From NCBI GenBank assembly GCA_900323505.1, contig OOIN01000043.1:248001-312000 (forward strand): a DNA stretch of 64,000 nt. The letters are read 5' to 3'. Position 1 is the first letter of the stretch; each line of letters opens with the position of its first letter. The notes beneath the pieces are model-generated. The model was not told where the DNA came from. It ran no database searches and saw only the letters and a list, made by a program, of their open reading frames with translations. The stretch comes from Ustilago trichophora (lineage: Eukaryota > Basidiomycota > Ustilaginomycetes > Ustilaginales > Ustilaginaceae). The position numbers and the translations under genes are program-made. This document shows, piece after piece, positions 39,744-50,700 of this stretch.

Positions 39744-42700
39744 TCAAAGATTAGTCGAGCCACTAACCACACTCTCGCTCTCCTCCAACACGTTATCCAG
39801 AGGCATCCCCGGCTGGTAGGGTTGTGCGAACCTCGTTGGTGCCTCATTCTCGCCATCGTAACCGTCTTCACCTTCTGCCGCGGCTAAACCTGTCTTGCGC
39901 CATGTGTAGGAGCTCTCGCCGTGTGTAAGATTCTCCATATCTCCAGCATCTTCGAGCTCCAAATGACGACCGACGGGGCTGTCGGTAGAGGAAGACGACT
40001 GATAGCGATCGCGAGGGTCGAAATTGCTCACTGCGTCTTCGGGGTAGATCTCGTCTGGATCGCGCGATTCCATGCTGCTCCTCGAAAGGGCGTTGCCGAT
40101 TGCTGCTGTTCCACCATTCTCGCCACCAGCTACTGGGGTAGGGGTGGTGGGCGAAGCAGCAACAGGCGGAAGCGGCTTCTCACTCTTCCCCACCACGGCT
40201 ACAGGGATACCCGATGCAGCCGCGCGGCCACCGAAGCGGCTCGCTACATCAGCAACACGTCCAGCAACCGGATCTTTGGCAAAAGGATCCCTGTACCCCT
40301 TGGGCTTCCCCGCTGGCACTGCTGGCGCGGGAGACGAGGACTGAGGTGGACTGGTCAGACTGCTGAAACTCCCGTTCAACGGAGACGCAGGAGAAGCGGC
40401 ACGAACGTCTTTACTCGCCCGAACCGCTTCAATGGGCGACAAACCGGCACGCAGAGACTCGACCAGCTTCTTGGTGTCAATCTGAGCTGGTGCGCGTGGG
40501 GGCAGCTCTTTGCGTGATTTTAACGCCAGCCGTGCCGCCGCGACGGGGTCAAGTGGGGATGCAGCTTTCAAAGGCGTAGAGGCGGGCGTCGCATCGTGCA
40601 AGGAGGCGTCGCGCATGGGGATGTCGGAGCGCGTGGTTGTGTCCGGTTCGCTCCCTGCGTCTGAAGCGCGTGAGTCGATTCGATCGAGGCCGAGGGTGTC
40701 GGCGTGGTCTGTTTCGGGGGTGCCCTTGGCACTGGCTGTGAGCGGAGGGGTGGAAGACCGGGGAACGCCGGAGGGGAACGTCTCGTCCGATCCCGAGAGC
40801 GCCAATTGATGGGTGCGGGGAGTGCTCGCGCCAGTGTCAGGCTCGGCGACGGAGAGCTGGGCAGTCTCATCCATCCGAGAAGCCGGCAGACCGAGCTGTC
40901 CACTTCGCGCGGAAGCCGCGGGGGCGTCTTGACCGCTCATCCGATTGCCATTGGCTTTGACCATGATGTCGATCCACGAGTCGTCCTTGCCACCTTGTTG
41001 GCGCTTGGCTCCCTCCCTTGCTTTAAATTGGCTCGGCTTCCGCTTTGGCGCTCCGGAGGAAGAAGCAACACTGACAGCATCATCATTCGGCGCAAACGAC
41101 GCATCATCCGTGGCAACGCTCCTCGTCTCAAAGTCGGCACTGGTAAACGAGCGGTCGACAAACATGTCTCCTTGCTGAGTGCGTGACCGACCCTTATTTG
41201 ACTGCATTCCGAAATCATCCACGGGCGCAACTTGCGAGTTCAGCGCTGGGCTGGAAGCTCCCCGACGTGCCGATTTGACAACACGAATACTCTTAGTTCT
41301 CAACGTCGACATGAGTTTACTTCCAGTCTGGTGGCCTTCGCTGCGGAACTGCACGTGGCCATTGTTCGAGTGATCCTCGCTTGCGTCCTCCTCTCCCCTC
41401 GCGTGGGCGGCAGCACTGCCGGGTCGATCCTTGTCAAGGCTCGTCCTATGGCTTCGCAAGGAGGAACGGGAACCGTTCTTGGAGCCATTGCGCTTGAGCT
41501 GATCGCTTAGAAGGATGCGTTTGGTCGACCCACCAGGTCCAGGTCTGAAGACGTCATCTGCCGAATCAGTGGTCTTCTCGTAAGTGTTGCCGTTGGACTT
41601 TTCTTTGTCCTTGCGGGAGCGAAACATGGTCAGCTTGCGGATCATTGCTCTACCCTTGGACGTGCCACGGCCCGAAGCCTCGAGATCAGCGCGGTACTGG
41701 GCGGGCACCACTTCCTGGATGACGAACCAAGCGGCGTCAACACGCTCGTCCTTGGGGACGTTTTCCTCCTTCCTTGCCGAAACCTGGAAGCGTGTCGGCG
41801 CAGACAGACTCGACCCAGCACTCTGAGAGCCAACGGTGCTGGCGTTGGGCCGAGACTTGTACTGGACGACGACAAAGTTGGCGTTGCGATGCGTGAGCTC
41901 ATCGCGGTTGCTCCAACCACTGCCGAGGAGGTAGTCGGCCCACACATCGGCGAAGGTCTCGTCCATTCGGCTGATAGGGTGGTTGTCGAGAGTGCCTTCA
42001 GGTGCACCTGCGAGGGTGGGGCTGGCCAAGAGACGAGGAGTGGTGTCGTAGTTGAATGCAGGCAGTTTCTCCTGCCTCGACTTGAGCTTGGCGTGGAGCT
42101 GGTCACGCTCAGAAGGCCAGTTCTGAACATCTTGTTTGAGCACATCGTCGAAGCTGAGCACGTCTGATAGATTCTCGCTGTCGCCGTTCTGAAATCCGTC
42201 CTTGGAGAATTCATTCCACTGCACCGTCTCACGCTTAGCGATGCGTTTGCGTCGCGCACTTTCATTGAGATCGAAGGCGAGCTTGGACGAGTCTGGCGCA
42301 GAGAAGCCATCCGACATGAAGTCATCCCAACGTTTGCTGACAAGCGAAGAGTGGGCAGCGACAGCATCGTCTTCCTCGGTGGAGACGTCGCGTGCCCGTG
42401 CTGCGCCTGGTTTGCGACCCTGAATCGCTCCGCCTCGGAGGTTGATTAGCTTCCTGAACTTGTCGGATAGCTGTGGGTCCTTGCCGAGCGCCTCATTGGT
42501 GTCGCGACAGTCCTGCCACTCGGGGCAAGACTCGGTCAGGTCCACTTCGCAGGCAGACTGGACAAGATCGGCGCTGTAGAGTCGCACATTGCGCTCGATC
42601 TGCGTGATAGGGACCAGCTTGGACGAGGCCGAAGGGAGTGTGATCTCGGATTGCAAGATGGAAGGGTAGCCGTTGACATGCTGGGCAAGTCTTGGCGGTA

Positions 42701-43961
42701 GTGCTGCGGTGGTCCCCTGGAATCGAATGTATGCAAGCAAGAGGTGCTCCGTAGCGTTACTGGCTCGGATATAAGCGTCATAGGTGCGGGCAAATGTCTC
42801 GTCCTCGGGCAGACCAAAGAGCAAGGGGCCGAAATGCTTGCAAAGCTTTGTAGGCATCATGCCGTTCTTGAGCGAATAGCTGGCCGTAGATGAGAGAAGC
42901 GAGAAGAGCGATCCGAGCAGCTTGGAGTTCTCGTGTCCGAGGTGTGCCAGAAAGTCCTTGAATGCAGTCGCAGGGTATTGTTGCCTGCGTTCCTGCTCAC
43001 GCCAGGCGTTGTATGCTTCGAGGTCGAGGAAGCCGCGTTGCTGTACATAGACCATTTCTTCGCGCACCTCGCCCTTCTTTGCGCCAGGCACGGGCACAGG
43101 TACGGCAAGGACACGGCCCATGCGAGCGAACGCCCATTTGATGACAGCTGCAAGATCGTGTGGATTGGCATAGCGTATCTCGTCAAGGAAAGCAGGAGGA
43201 AGCGATCTTTGGCCAGCAGAGCTGGTCGTAAAGAGTTTGATGAGCGATGCGACATTGGCCGGAGAAAGGTCTAATGCCATCGACGAAAAGATAAGGGGGT
43301 TGTCAAGACCTCGATTGCGGATCTGTTCACCGCAGGCCTCGAGAAGAGCAGATACTCGGGCCGCTTCTAGCTGCACGTGCCATCCTTCGATAGTATATCC
43401 ATAAGCATAAGTTGATTTGGGCGCAGCGGCAGGGTTGGAAGCGGAAGAAGCATCGTATACGGAAGATGAAGACGACTGTTGGCGACCGAGATGCGACTTT
43501 GATGAAAAGCTATGCAGCGTAGGGGATGGCCGTCGAGCACCGATCAAGGTCGAAGCGGAAGGCGACTGAAGGTATTGCTTGTCTGCTGACTGTGTATAGG
43601 AAGCGATTGTGGCAGGTCTCGGGGCAGCTTGAGTCTGCATTTGGCCGAACTCGTTCATAGTGGCAGGGAGTGGCTGAAGAGGGGGTCGGGAAGAGTTGGA
43701 GGTTTGGCGACTGATGTAGCTGTCTAGGTGAGGAGGAGCATGAAAGCTGGAGCTGCCAGCAGGTTCTTTGGGTGGGGGCGTTGGAAGGTCATCTTTGGTT
43801 GGCACGTTGGGGAGGAGGTGGGCGTCGGCTGTGCTAGGCGTAGGAGATGAAAGGCCAAGCCGATCGATATCGGCCGAGCTGACGGCGCCGAGATAGCCTT
43901 TGGTGGAATTGAGCAAAGTGGGGACTTTGGCTTTGGGCCTTCGGGAGAAAAGGCCAGGCAT
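39744..43961 (-). CDS. Msb1/Mug8-domain protein (RhoGAP-like morphogenesis factor)
   Basis: Single exon, 1405 residues. Residues about 190-415 match the fungal Msb1/Mug8 domain, a RhoGAP-fold module: YTIEGWHVQLEAARVSALLEACGEQIRNRGLD, LPPAFLDEIRYANPHDLAAVIKWAFARMGRV, FKDFLAHLGHENSKLLGSLFSLLSSTA and GMMPTKLCKHFGPLLFGLP. A second conserved region at about 530-660 carries DDFMSDGF and NEFSKDGF motifs. The rest is Ser/Pro/Lys-rich and disordered. Yeast Msb1 and fission-yeast Mug8 act with Rho1/Cdc42 in polarised growth and wall synthesis at growth sites; the arginine finger of a true GAP is not evident to me. The start MPGLFSRRPKAK is typical of the family. Confidence 0.75.
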   Translation of the reverse strand: MPGLFSRRPKAKVPTLLNSTKGYLGAVSSADIDRLGLSSPTPSTADAHLLPNVPTKDDLPTPPPKEPAGSSSFHAPPHLDSYISRQTSNSSRPPLQPLPATMNEFGQMQTQAAPRPATIASYTQSADKQYLQSPSASTLIGARRPSPTLHSFSSKSHLGRQQSSSSSVYDASSASNPAAAPKSTYAYGYTIEGWHVQLEAARVSALLEACGEQIRNRGLDNPLIFSSMALDLSPANVASLIKLFTTSSAGQRSLPPAFLDEIRYANPHDLAAVIKWAFARMGRVLAVPVPVPGAKKGEVREEMVYVQQRGFLDLEAYNAWREQERRQQYPATAFKDFLAHLGHENSKLLGSLFSLLSSTASYSLKNGMMPTKLCKHFGPLLFGLPEDETFARTYDAYIRASNATEHLLLAYIRFQGTTAALPPRLAQHVNGYPSILQSEITLPSASSKLVPITQIERNVRLYSADLVQSACEVDLTESCPEWQDCRDTNEALGKDPQLSDKFRKLINLRGGAIQGRKPGAARARDVSTEEDDAVAAHSSLVSKRWDDFMSDGFSAPDSSKLAFDLNESARRKRIAKRETVQWNEFSKDGFQNGDSENLSDVLSFDDVLKQDVQNWPSERDQLHAKLKSRQEKLPAFNYDTTPRLLASPTLAGAPEGTLDNHPISRMDETFADVWADYLLGSGWSNRDELTHRNANFVVVQYKSRPNASTVGSQSAGSSLSAPTRFQVSARKEENVPKDERVDAAWFVIQEVVPAQYRADLEASGRGTSKGRAMIRKLTMFRSRKDKEKSNGNTYEKTTDSADDVFRPGPGGSTKRILLSDQLKRNGSKNGSRSSLRSHRTSLDKDRPGSAAAHARGEEDASEDHSNNGHVQFRSEGHQTGSKLMSTLRTKSIRVVKSARRGASSPALNSQVAPVDDFGMQSNKGRSRTQQGDMFVDRSFTSADFETRSVATDDASFAPNDDAVSVASSSGAPKRKPSQFKAREGAKRQQGGKDDSWIDIMVKANGNRMSGQDAPAASARSGQLGLPASRMDETAQLSVAEPDTGASTPRTHQLALSGSDETFPSGVPRSSTPPLTASAKGTPETDHADTLGLDRIDSRASDAGSEPDTTTRSDIPMRDASLHDATPASTPLKAASPLDPVAAARLALKSRKELPPRAPAQIDTKKLVESLRAGLSPIEAVRASKDVRAASPASPLNGSFSSLTSPPQSSSPAPAVPAGKPKGYRDPFAKDPVAGRVADVASRFGGRAAASGIPVAVVGKSEKPLPPVAASPTTPTPVAGGENGGTAAIGNALSRSSMESRDPDEIYPEDAVSNFDPRDRYQSSSSTDSPVGRHLELEDAGDMENLTHGESSYTWRKTGLAAAEGEDGYDGENEAPTRFAQPYQPGMPLDNVLEESESVVSGSTNL

Positions 43962-44693
43962 CGCTTACAGACGCCGTGGCGCTCACTTTGAAAGGCGCAA
44001 ATGACCGGTGCTGGGAATGGTGGCGTGAGGCGAAAAGAGGCTGATGAAGAAAGGTTGCGATGAAGCTTTGTAGCCGCACGTTGATTGGATGCTTTGTGTA
44101 TGACGCAGGAGATCTTGGGTCGCCGGAAAGTCGGAGAGAGGTGATGGCTAGATGAAGAGAGACTCGGAGGAGATTGATATGAAATGTAGCAGATGCAGCG
44201 GCGAGGATGAGTGGGTAACCTAATCTCAAGTTCTAATGGTATATGACTGAGAGGCAATGGTTGCACGATGGGTATCAATGTTGTAAAGAACGGTCGAGAC
44301 AGGGAGGGGTGTTTGAGGAACAGATACGTCTCTAAAGATGGAGCCGATGGTGGGAAGATGGAAGAGAGCTCGATGATGATGGCGACAGTCGAAGGCTTGA
44401 ACAAAGGTGAGACCAGCACTTTGGGATCAACGAGTGGGGCTGTGACAGTGAAAAGAGTAGTGTGGGTGATAGAAAAGGAGAGAGAGGTAAGGGAGTCGTC
44501 AAAAGAGCGGCCTGAGCGGATAGTGCATGTGCTGGACCGTGCTGGATTGTGGTGTGCTGTGTGTGATAGTAGAATAGTTGCTATGTGTGTGTGTGAGTGT
44601 TGCTCTCTCCGCTCTCTCACGCTTGACGCAGTCCACACGCACACACGCTCGTCCGCCTATGCAACCAAAATTGACGCTCGCACACGCAGGCAA

Positions 44694-44729
<36 letters not shown>

Positions 44730-45727
44730 AATTTGACGCCCAGCTGCCACGGCACACAGCTGCACAATATCATGCGTGAAACCTGTCCCACTCTGTATGT
44801 ACTGTGTCCAACACTCTGACTCCTCTGACGACATTGTACAAGCGAGTCGAGTCGTCAAGCAATCGAGTCCCCACCAGATGGGATGAACCACAATCAGTCT
44901 GAGCTGAGATAACAATGGGTCGTCGAAGCCAGCGTACTGTAGCTTTAAAAACGACACAAAGAATGGAGATTGTGCAAAAAGGAGAGAGATCTGCAAGGCA
45001 CATCCATCACGCACGCGCTTTGGCTCCCCTTGAAAGCCTTTCTCTTTCGCTTGAGCGAGCTTGACCCAGAACAAAGGCTCACAGAGATGCAACTTTTTTA
45101 GCCCATCTTGCGAAAAGGCACTCAAGGGTCTCATTTTGTTTCCCTTTCTTCCTTCTCTTGCAGCACAAATTTAGAGGCTCCTTGCTCGTTCCTTGCTTTG
45201 CAACAGCCAAGTCAAAGTCAGAGACGCTTTCTGCTGGCAACAAATGTCTATTGCACAATCTCGCTCGCAATGTCAGATCGGCACCCATCCGACCAGCACA
45301 ATCCTTCGGTGTCCAGAAGATACCGTGATCGGGCCGATGAGACATGCATCTGCGTCTGAAGCCGATTCAGCAGGAGTGCGATGGGCTGTCAGAAACGCTT
45401 CTCAATGGAGCTTTCCACGAATGGAAGCAGACATAATCAGCATGTCCGGCGATAAGACCAAGAATGGAGTAATGTTCTATGATTATTAGGGACGTGTACC
45501 AGCAGACATACATCGGAATCTACAGCTCGTCACAGCAGCAGGGCAGTGAAGAAAAGAGATCTCGGTTTGCTGGAATGCTATTTACAATCGAGGGCTGGAG
45601 CGGTCGGCACCACAGCCAGTGCCATGACTTGTGAAAAGTGTAAGCACTACGGCACAAGTCATGTCTGAGATGAAGCAACAAGAGTGGTGAAATTGTGAAC
45701 TTTCAAGATGCAAAGCTGAAGACTAAT
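43962..45727. other. Intergenic with 30-nt poly-A tract
   Basis: Promoter of the Msb1-like gene (43962 to about 44700) and the 3' region of ERG25. A pure A run lies at 44695-44724, flanked by CA-rich DNA. Long frames here (up to 306 codons on the minus strand overlapping the Msb1 start) are compositional. Confidence 0.5.
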
Positions 45728-46669
45728 TCACTGAGCCTTGGCCTTGGCACCCTCGAGAGCCTGTCGCTTCTTCTCGGCCTGGCGAGCACGAGCACGCTTG
45801 TACGAAAGGTCGGTTCCCATGACGCTGTCCCACCATCGGAACGAGGTCGAGTAGCAGCCAACGGATGCCTGGTGGTGGTAGTCGTGGTGGTCAGCGCCGG
45901 CCCAGAAGGGGATCCAGTTGTGCATCGAGATGGGGAAGTCGTAGCCAGAGTGAGCGTCGATAGCCTGGAACAGACGCAACACGATCCAGATATAGACGGT
46001 CAAGATATGCAGGTCCTTGGTGATGGCGCAGAGCAAGAACGGTCCTCCGATGGTACCTGTACCGAGGATGAGCACCTCGAGAGGGTGTGCGTATTCAGCA
46101 GCGAGACCGAACGGAGCCGAGTACTCGTGGTGCTTCTTGTGGATGTGCTTGTACAGAGGTCCCCAGTGGAGAGCGCGGTGAGCCCAGTAGTGGAAAGCGT
46201 CCTCAAAGACAAAGAAGACGCCAATCTGCCATGCGATGGTGGACCAGTGCGGGAAAGGAACCTCGTGGGTGGCGAGACCAAAGTACTCGCAAATGGGGTG
46301 GAACGACCAGATCTGGGGCAATTCGACGGTAAAGTGCGAAAGAAGCACGTATTTGGTGCACTTCCACTGCTGCTCGGGAGTAGGAACCTTGTCATCCTGC
46401 AACTTGTACTTGCGCATGCTGGGCATGGCGTCGATGATGATCCAAGGGATGGCGCGGCCGAAGTAGACAATCTCGTGCAACAGGAACGACATGATACCTG
46501 TGGCAAGGACGGGGTTGCCCCAGTAGAGGTACCAATTGGCCCATGCCTTCTCGAAAACGTTGAGCGAGGCGATGTCGGTGTTCTTGTACAGATCGGCAGC
46601 AAGCTGGGTGGTGGCCGGGTTCATGAGCGAGCCCACGGTCGAGTTGAACTGCTGTGCAACGAACTCCAT
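45728..46669 (-). CDS. ERG25: C-4 methylsterol oxidase Erg25
   Basis: Single exon, 313 residues (yeast Erg25 is 309). Endoplasmic-reticulum di-iron enzyme that oxidises the C-4 methyl groups of 4,4-dimethylzymosterol in ergosterol synthesis. The three histidine boxes are visible in order: HYWAHR (HX3H), HKKHH (HX2HH, in HIHKKHHEYSAPFG) and HDYHH (HX2HH), with transmembrane segments before and between them. EYAHPLE after the second box is also characteristic. The C-terminus ends in a basic, charged tail (KRARARQAEKKRQ). Start MEFVAQQFNSTVG agrees with family length. Confidence 0.95.
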   Translation of the reverse strand: MEFVAQQFNSTVGSLMNPATTQLAADLYKNTDIASLNVFEKAWANWYLYWGNPVLATGIMSFLLHEIVYFGRAIPWIIIDAMPSMRKYKLQDDKVPTPEQQWKCTKYVLLSHFTVELPQIWSFHPICEYFGLATHEVPFPHWSTIAWQIGVFFVFEDAFHYWAHRALHWGPLYKHIHKKHHEYSAPFGLAAEYAHPLEVLILGTGTIGGPFLLCAITKDLHILTVYIWIVLRLFQAIDAHSGYDFPISMHNWIPFWAGADHHDYHHQASVGCYSTSFRWWDSVMGTDLSYKRARARQAEKKRQALEGAKAKAQ

Positions 46670-47795
46670 CGTGACGGAAACGCTACCAGTGATGTGATAG
46701 CTCCGGATGCGATGGGAATGTAAGGAAGAAGCAAACGCACGAAGCGCTAATATAAGAAGGGGGTGATGATGGTGGTGGTAGTGAGACGGATAGAAGCGGA
46801 AACAGACGATGACCAGTTAATCTGTGTGGCTTGCGGAAGAATCAGCAACACACGCTCACCGTATCAATTACTCTTCTGGCAGCGATCTGCGCATAAGCAC
46901 GCAGCGGGCTCAGCCTCTCGTAGCCTAAAATTTCCTGGCGAGCGTGTGTGTGTGTGTGTGTATTCGGCGTTTCGTGGAGCGCAAAAAAAGGCAATCTGTG
47001 GCAGCGCGTGTTACTTTGGAAGCGAACAGCCCATTTTTGCCAGACTCTGTCAACTGTACAGCAGTAGTGTAGTCGCAGCAGAGTGTCTGTCGATCTTTTT
47101 CTTTCTTCTCACCTTTTTTTGGGGGACAGGAGTCGCCGAACGCTTAGGTGAGACTCGAAATTTCATTAACTTACTCTGCCTACTGTCTGCAGTGGTGTGA
47201 TTTTGAATGGAACGCGTCGTTTGCTAGCAGCCCAAGTCTAAATTTTCACATTTCTCCCCATCTCTGCACAAACAAGCGTCCACGTCTACACAGCAGCAAG
47301 CACGCAGTCAGAGCCACAACGTGAAAATCACCCGATTTTGCACACACAGCTTCACCTCCTGCTTCCTTCCTTCAACAGGGCTCAGAAAAGGGTTTCCTTT
47401 CGTGATTTTTTTTCTTTTCTTTTTTGCCACACGCTTGCACCCTTGCATGGCTCGCTTTTTGGCGGCTGCTTCCGAGGCCTCTTCTATTGGTGGCGCTGCA
47501 TCCTCACACAGCCCCTCTTTTTCTTTCGGTCAAGGCCGAGCTTAATTCCGCTTTTCACCCATTTCATATCGATCTAACATCTTCGACCTAAGGGACGCTC
47601 GGCCTTCGCCACTGTGACACATACTAAAGCTCACCCCACTTCTCTAGAGTCTTGGAATACACAAATTACAGAGCGACTTAGAGTACAAGAGACGAGCAGG
47701 TACATTGTAGGACCAGCGATTTTGTGGTGTCGTGTGGAATTCCGGCAATGCAGTTTTCGGAACGCGAAACCGAACAACAGATGCATGCCATTGAA
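46670..47795. other. Intergenic: ERG25 promoter
   Basis: GT dinucleotide run at about 46944-46961 and a T-rich patch near 47400-47430. No gene seen. Confidence 0.5.
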
Positions 47796-50700
47796 TCATG
47801 CACTTTGGATAATGTAGTTGAGAATAGAGCCTAGACTGTCGACGTCGTGACGAGCTTCGTCCAGCAGTTGTGTCAAGCCCGGCTGATCTTTGAGCCACTC
47901 CAACTCCGCTGCGAATGGGATTGGTGCAAGCGGCGCTTGCGGCTGCGGTTGCAACTGTCGCGGTGGCAGCGGTGGCGTCAGCGGTGCGGTGGGTGGGATG
48001 AGTGGGGCTGTCGCCTTGGCAGGTGGCGCAGCGAGCAGTGATGCGTCAACACCCTCGAGCTGATGTGGTGTGACTTTGTTCTGCAACAGTCGAGCTTCGA
48101 CCTCTTCCAGGTTGAGTGCTTCGGACCCTGGTGTCTTGAGATAGACAGCAACCAGATGGAGAAGGTCCAGCGTATTGCCGGTCAAAGGTCGAATTACTTC
48201 TTCCTCCACCACTTGTGCTAAAGGCTTCGGCAGTGGGTCGAGCTGCGCTTCCACCTTTTCGAGTTCCGCAAGCAAAGCAGAGATGACCGGCTTGGCCTCT
48301 TCCACCTCTGCTGGCGTTCCGACTGCAGTCGTGTGTGTGACAGAACGGATGGCCGACTGAACAGGTTCAGCGTCGGCGGGGCCAGAAGGCGTGGCAGTAC
48401 CACCCACTTCCTCGGTCGTGTCCCGCCACATGAATGGTCCACGCCTCGAAGCAGCCGTAGGCTCAGGGGTCGACTCCACCTCCTTCGCCTCGCGCAATGC
48501 TGCTGCCACCAAGAGTCTCTTCTCTGCCTCGGCGATCTGCTGCTCTTCCGCGTCGTCTGCCTCATCCAGCAGCATTGCATGGTGCATGGCTCCGCCGACA
48601 AATTCGCCCACGCTGCGGATGTATGCGTTACCTGTCACTCCAGCATAGACCATGTCCGACAAGATCTGGCTGGCGTCTTGTTTCTCTTCGTGCGAGAGGA
48701 TACCTTTGGTCCTCTTCGCAGTAACAACTCGAGCAGCCTGAACGTATCGGTTGAGAATCTCTCGTGGCAGAGTAAGACCTTGTCTTTTCTGCTTCAGTTC
48801 GCCCTTGATGGCTTCAATGCCTTCTTCGGCCAGAAGCGTCGTCGAAAACTCGGTAGCTTGTGTGGTTTTGGCTTCCATCGGCTTCGCAGCTTTGGCAGCT
48901 TTGCCCTTTGGCGCGGCCTTTGCAGCTGGAGCCGTCTTGTTGTCTTGGACCCGTGGCACCAGTGCGCCCAAGGGCCCCAGATCAGTGACCTCGAGCAGTC
49001 GTGTGAGTGTGGGTCGGAAGTAGCTCCAATCTTCGAGTGTCTCGCGTTCTTTCTCCCTTTGGTGGTCCTTCTGCTTTTTGGGCCTCTTGTCGTTCTTGAG
49101 CGCTTCCACGTATGCCGGATTGCTCCAAGAGTAGGGCGCGCTCGGCAGCTCCTTTTCCTCGGCAGTCAAGCTGGGTGCGTAGAATGGCAAGTTACGGAAG
49201 TGTGGCGGCAGAGGCTCGACGTCATGACTCAAGTTGCTGTGCAAAGGCTCGGGTTCAGGTGCAATAGCCGAGTAAAGAGGATCCGGGGCACCGGGACGTG
49301 ATGGCGGCAAAGCCGAGAGTGGATCCTTATCGCCCTTCTCCCTGCTCTCGCCCTTTCCGTCTTCTTCATCGTCGTCGCCATCATCGGCAGCGGCCTTGTC
49401 CTTTGCCTTTGCTTTTTCCTTGTGCAGCTCCTTCTCTTTGTCCTGGTCTTTGTCCTTATCACTTGTACCACTGCCGCCGTAGTCGCCTGGAATGAAAGGA
49501 ATCGGATGAAGCGACTCAATGGTCGGCATCAAGATGTGCCTGTCGCTGCGATGCAGCGTCAAGAAGGCTTGCAGGTCGTCAATGTCGTCTGGGTTGACTG
49601 AGCCATCATCGTCGAAAGAGTAGTTGGCGATTCCAGGCTGCAACTGAGTCTGCGACATGTTGGCCATCAGCTGAGCCGCAGCAGCGGCGGCAGCGGCTGC
49701 GTCCGTGGGAAGCCCAGAGGCATCCGTTGCACCGCTAACTGGTCCTGCCCCAGAGACAGGCGTGGCCGAGCCAGTCAAGCCGGTGCGTGCCAATAGACGC
49801 TTGGGCGTTCCGGGCGCACCAAGGCGTTGCTTGCCTTTGGCATGCTTGGAGGCTCTGCTCGTGCCACCTGCTGCGTTTGGGCCCATGGGACTGGCAAGCG
49901 CTTGGATGGGTGTGCCAGTCACTGCAGCGAGACGTTTTCGCAATGCGTCTGGACTCGCCTGTCGTTGACCCATAGGTGTCGATGGAGTTCCGCCTGGTTG
50001 TGATGAGCCGAATCGACGGTTGGCAGACCCAGCAGCCCCTTCGACGGTCACAGAACGTTCTCGCGACTCTCTGCCTCTGGCGACACTAGCACGTGGGCCT
50101 TCTTCATCCGAGATATCCTCGTCGTCGTCATCGTCGAGATCCATGTCAGCATCGCCTTCGGCTTTAAGGCCACCCACTGGCTGCACCGAGTCTTCTCGCA
50201 TAAGCGCTCCACCTCCCGCCAAACCCAGAGCGATGGCTGCACGCTGCCTTGCTTGTGATGTGACTCGCGCTGCTTCCATCAATGCCTGGACGCCCGCGCT
50301 GAAGGCGAATTGGGATCCGCGCGCGGCAGAACGGGTGATGAGCTCGCCCGAGGCAGCATCGTAGCCTAGAGCGGCATGAGCGTCGTTCATGTGGTGCATA
50401 GTGGCTTCGCTTGGTGCTTGCTGCTGTTGTGTTGCACCGCGCAGCTGTCTTCGACCGAGAACTTCGCCTGCATCCGATCCAAGACCGGTAGCCGATGTGG
50501 TAGCTACAGCCTCCCTTGCCAGCCTCTTCTGACGCCTGATCTCGTCACCTTTGACACCCGCGCGTCCATTATCGTTGACAGCCATACCCTCTCGTTCGAT
50601 GGCCCTGCTGCCCCATACACCGATGCGCTTGGCTTCATTGTAGTAGAGAGTGCCTTCGGGGTTGAAGGTCTGTGCGTTCGAGATGACGAGCTGAAAGTCG

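Noticed and set aside
43724..44644. 306-codon minus-strand frame overlapping the start of the Msb1-like gene
   Set aside because: Mostly promoter DNA read in another frame; Ser/Pro/His-rich without domain.
45695..46723. 342-codon plus-strand frame
   Set aside because: Antisense to ERG25; no domain, and the minus strand carries all three histidine boxes.
48333..49301. 322-codon plus-strand frame
   Set aside because: Antisense shadow within the bromodomain gene.
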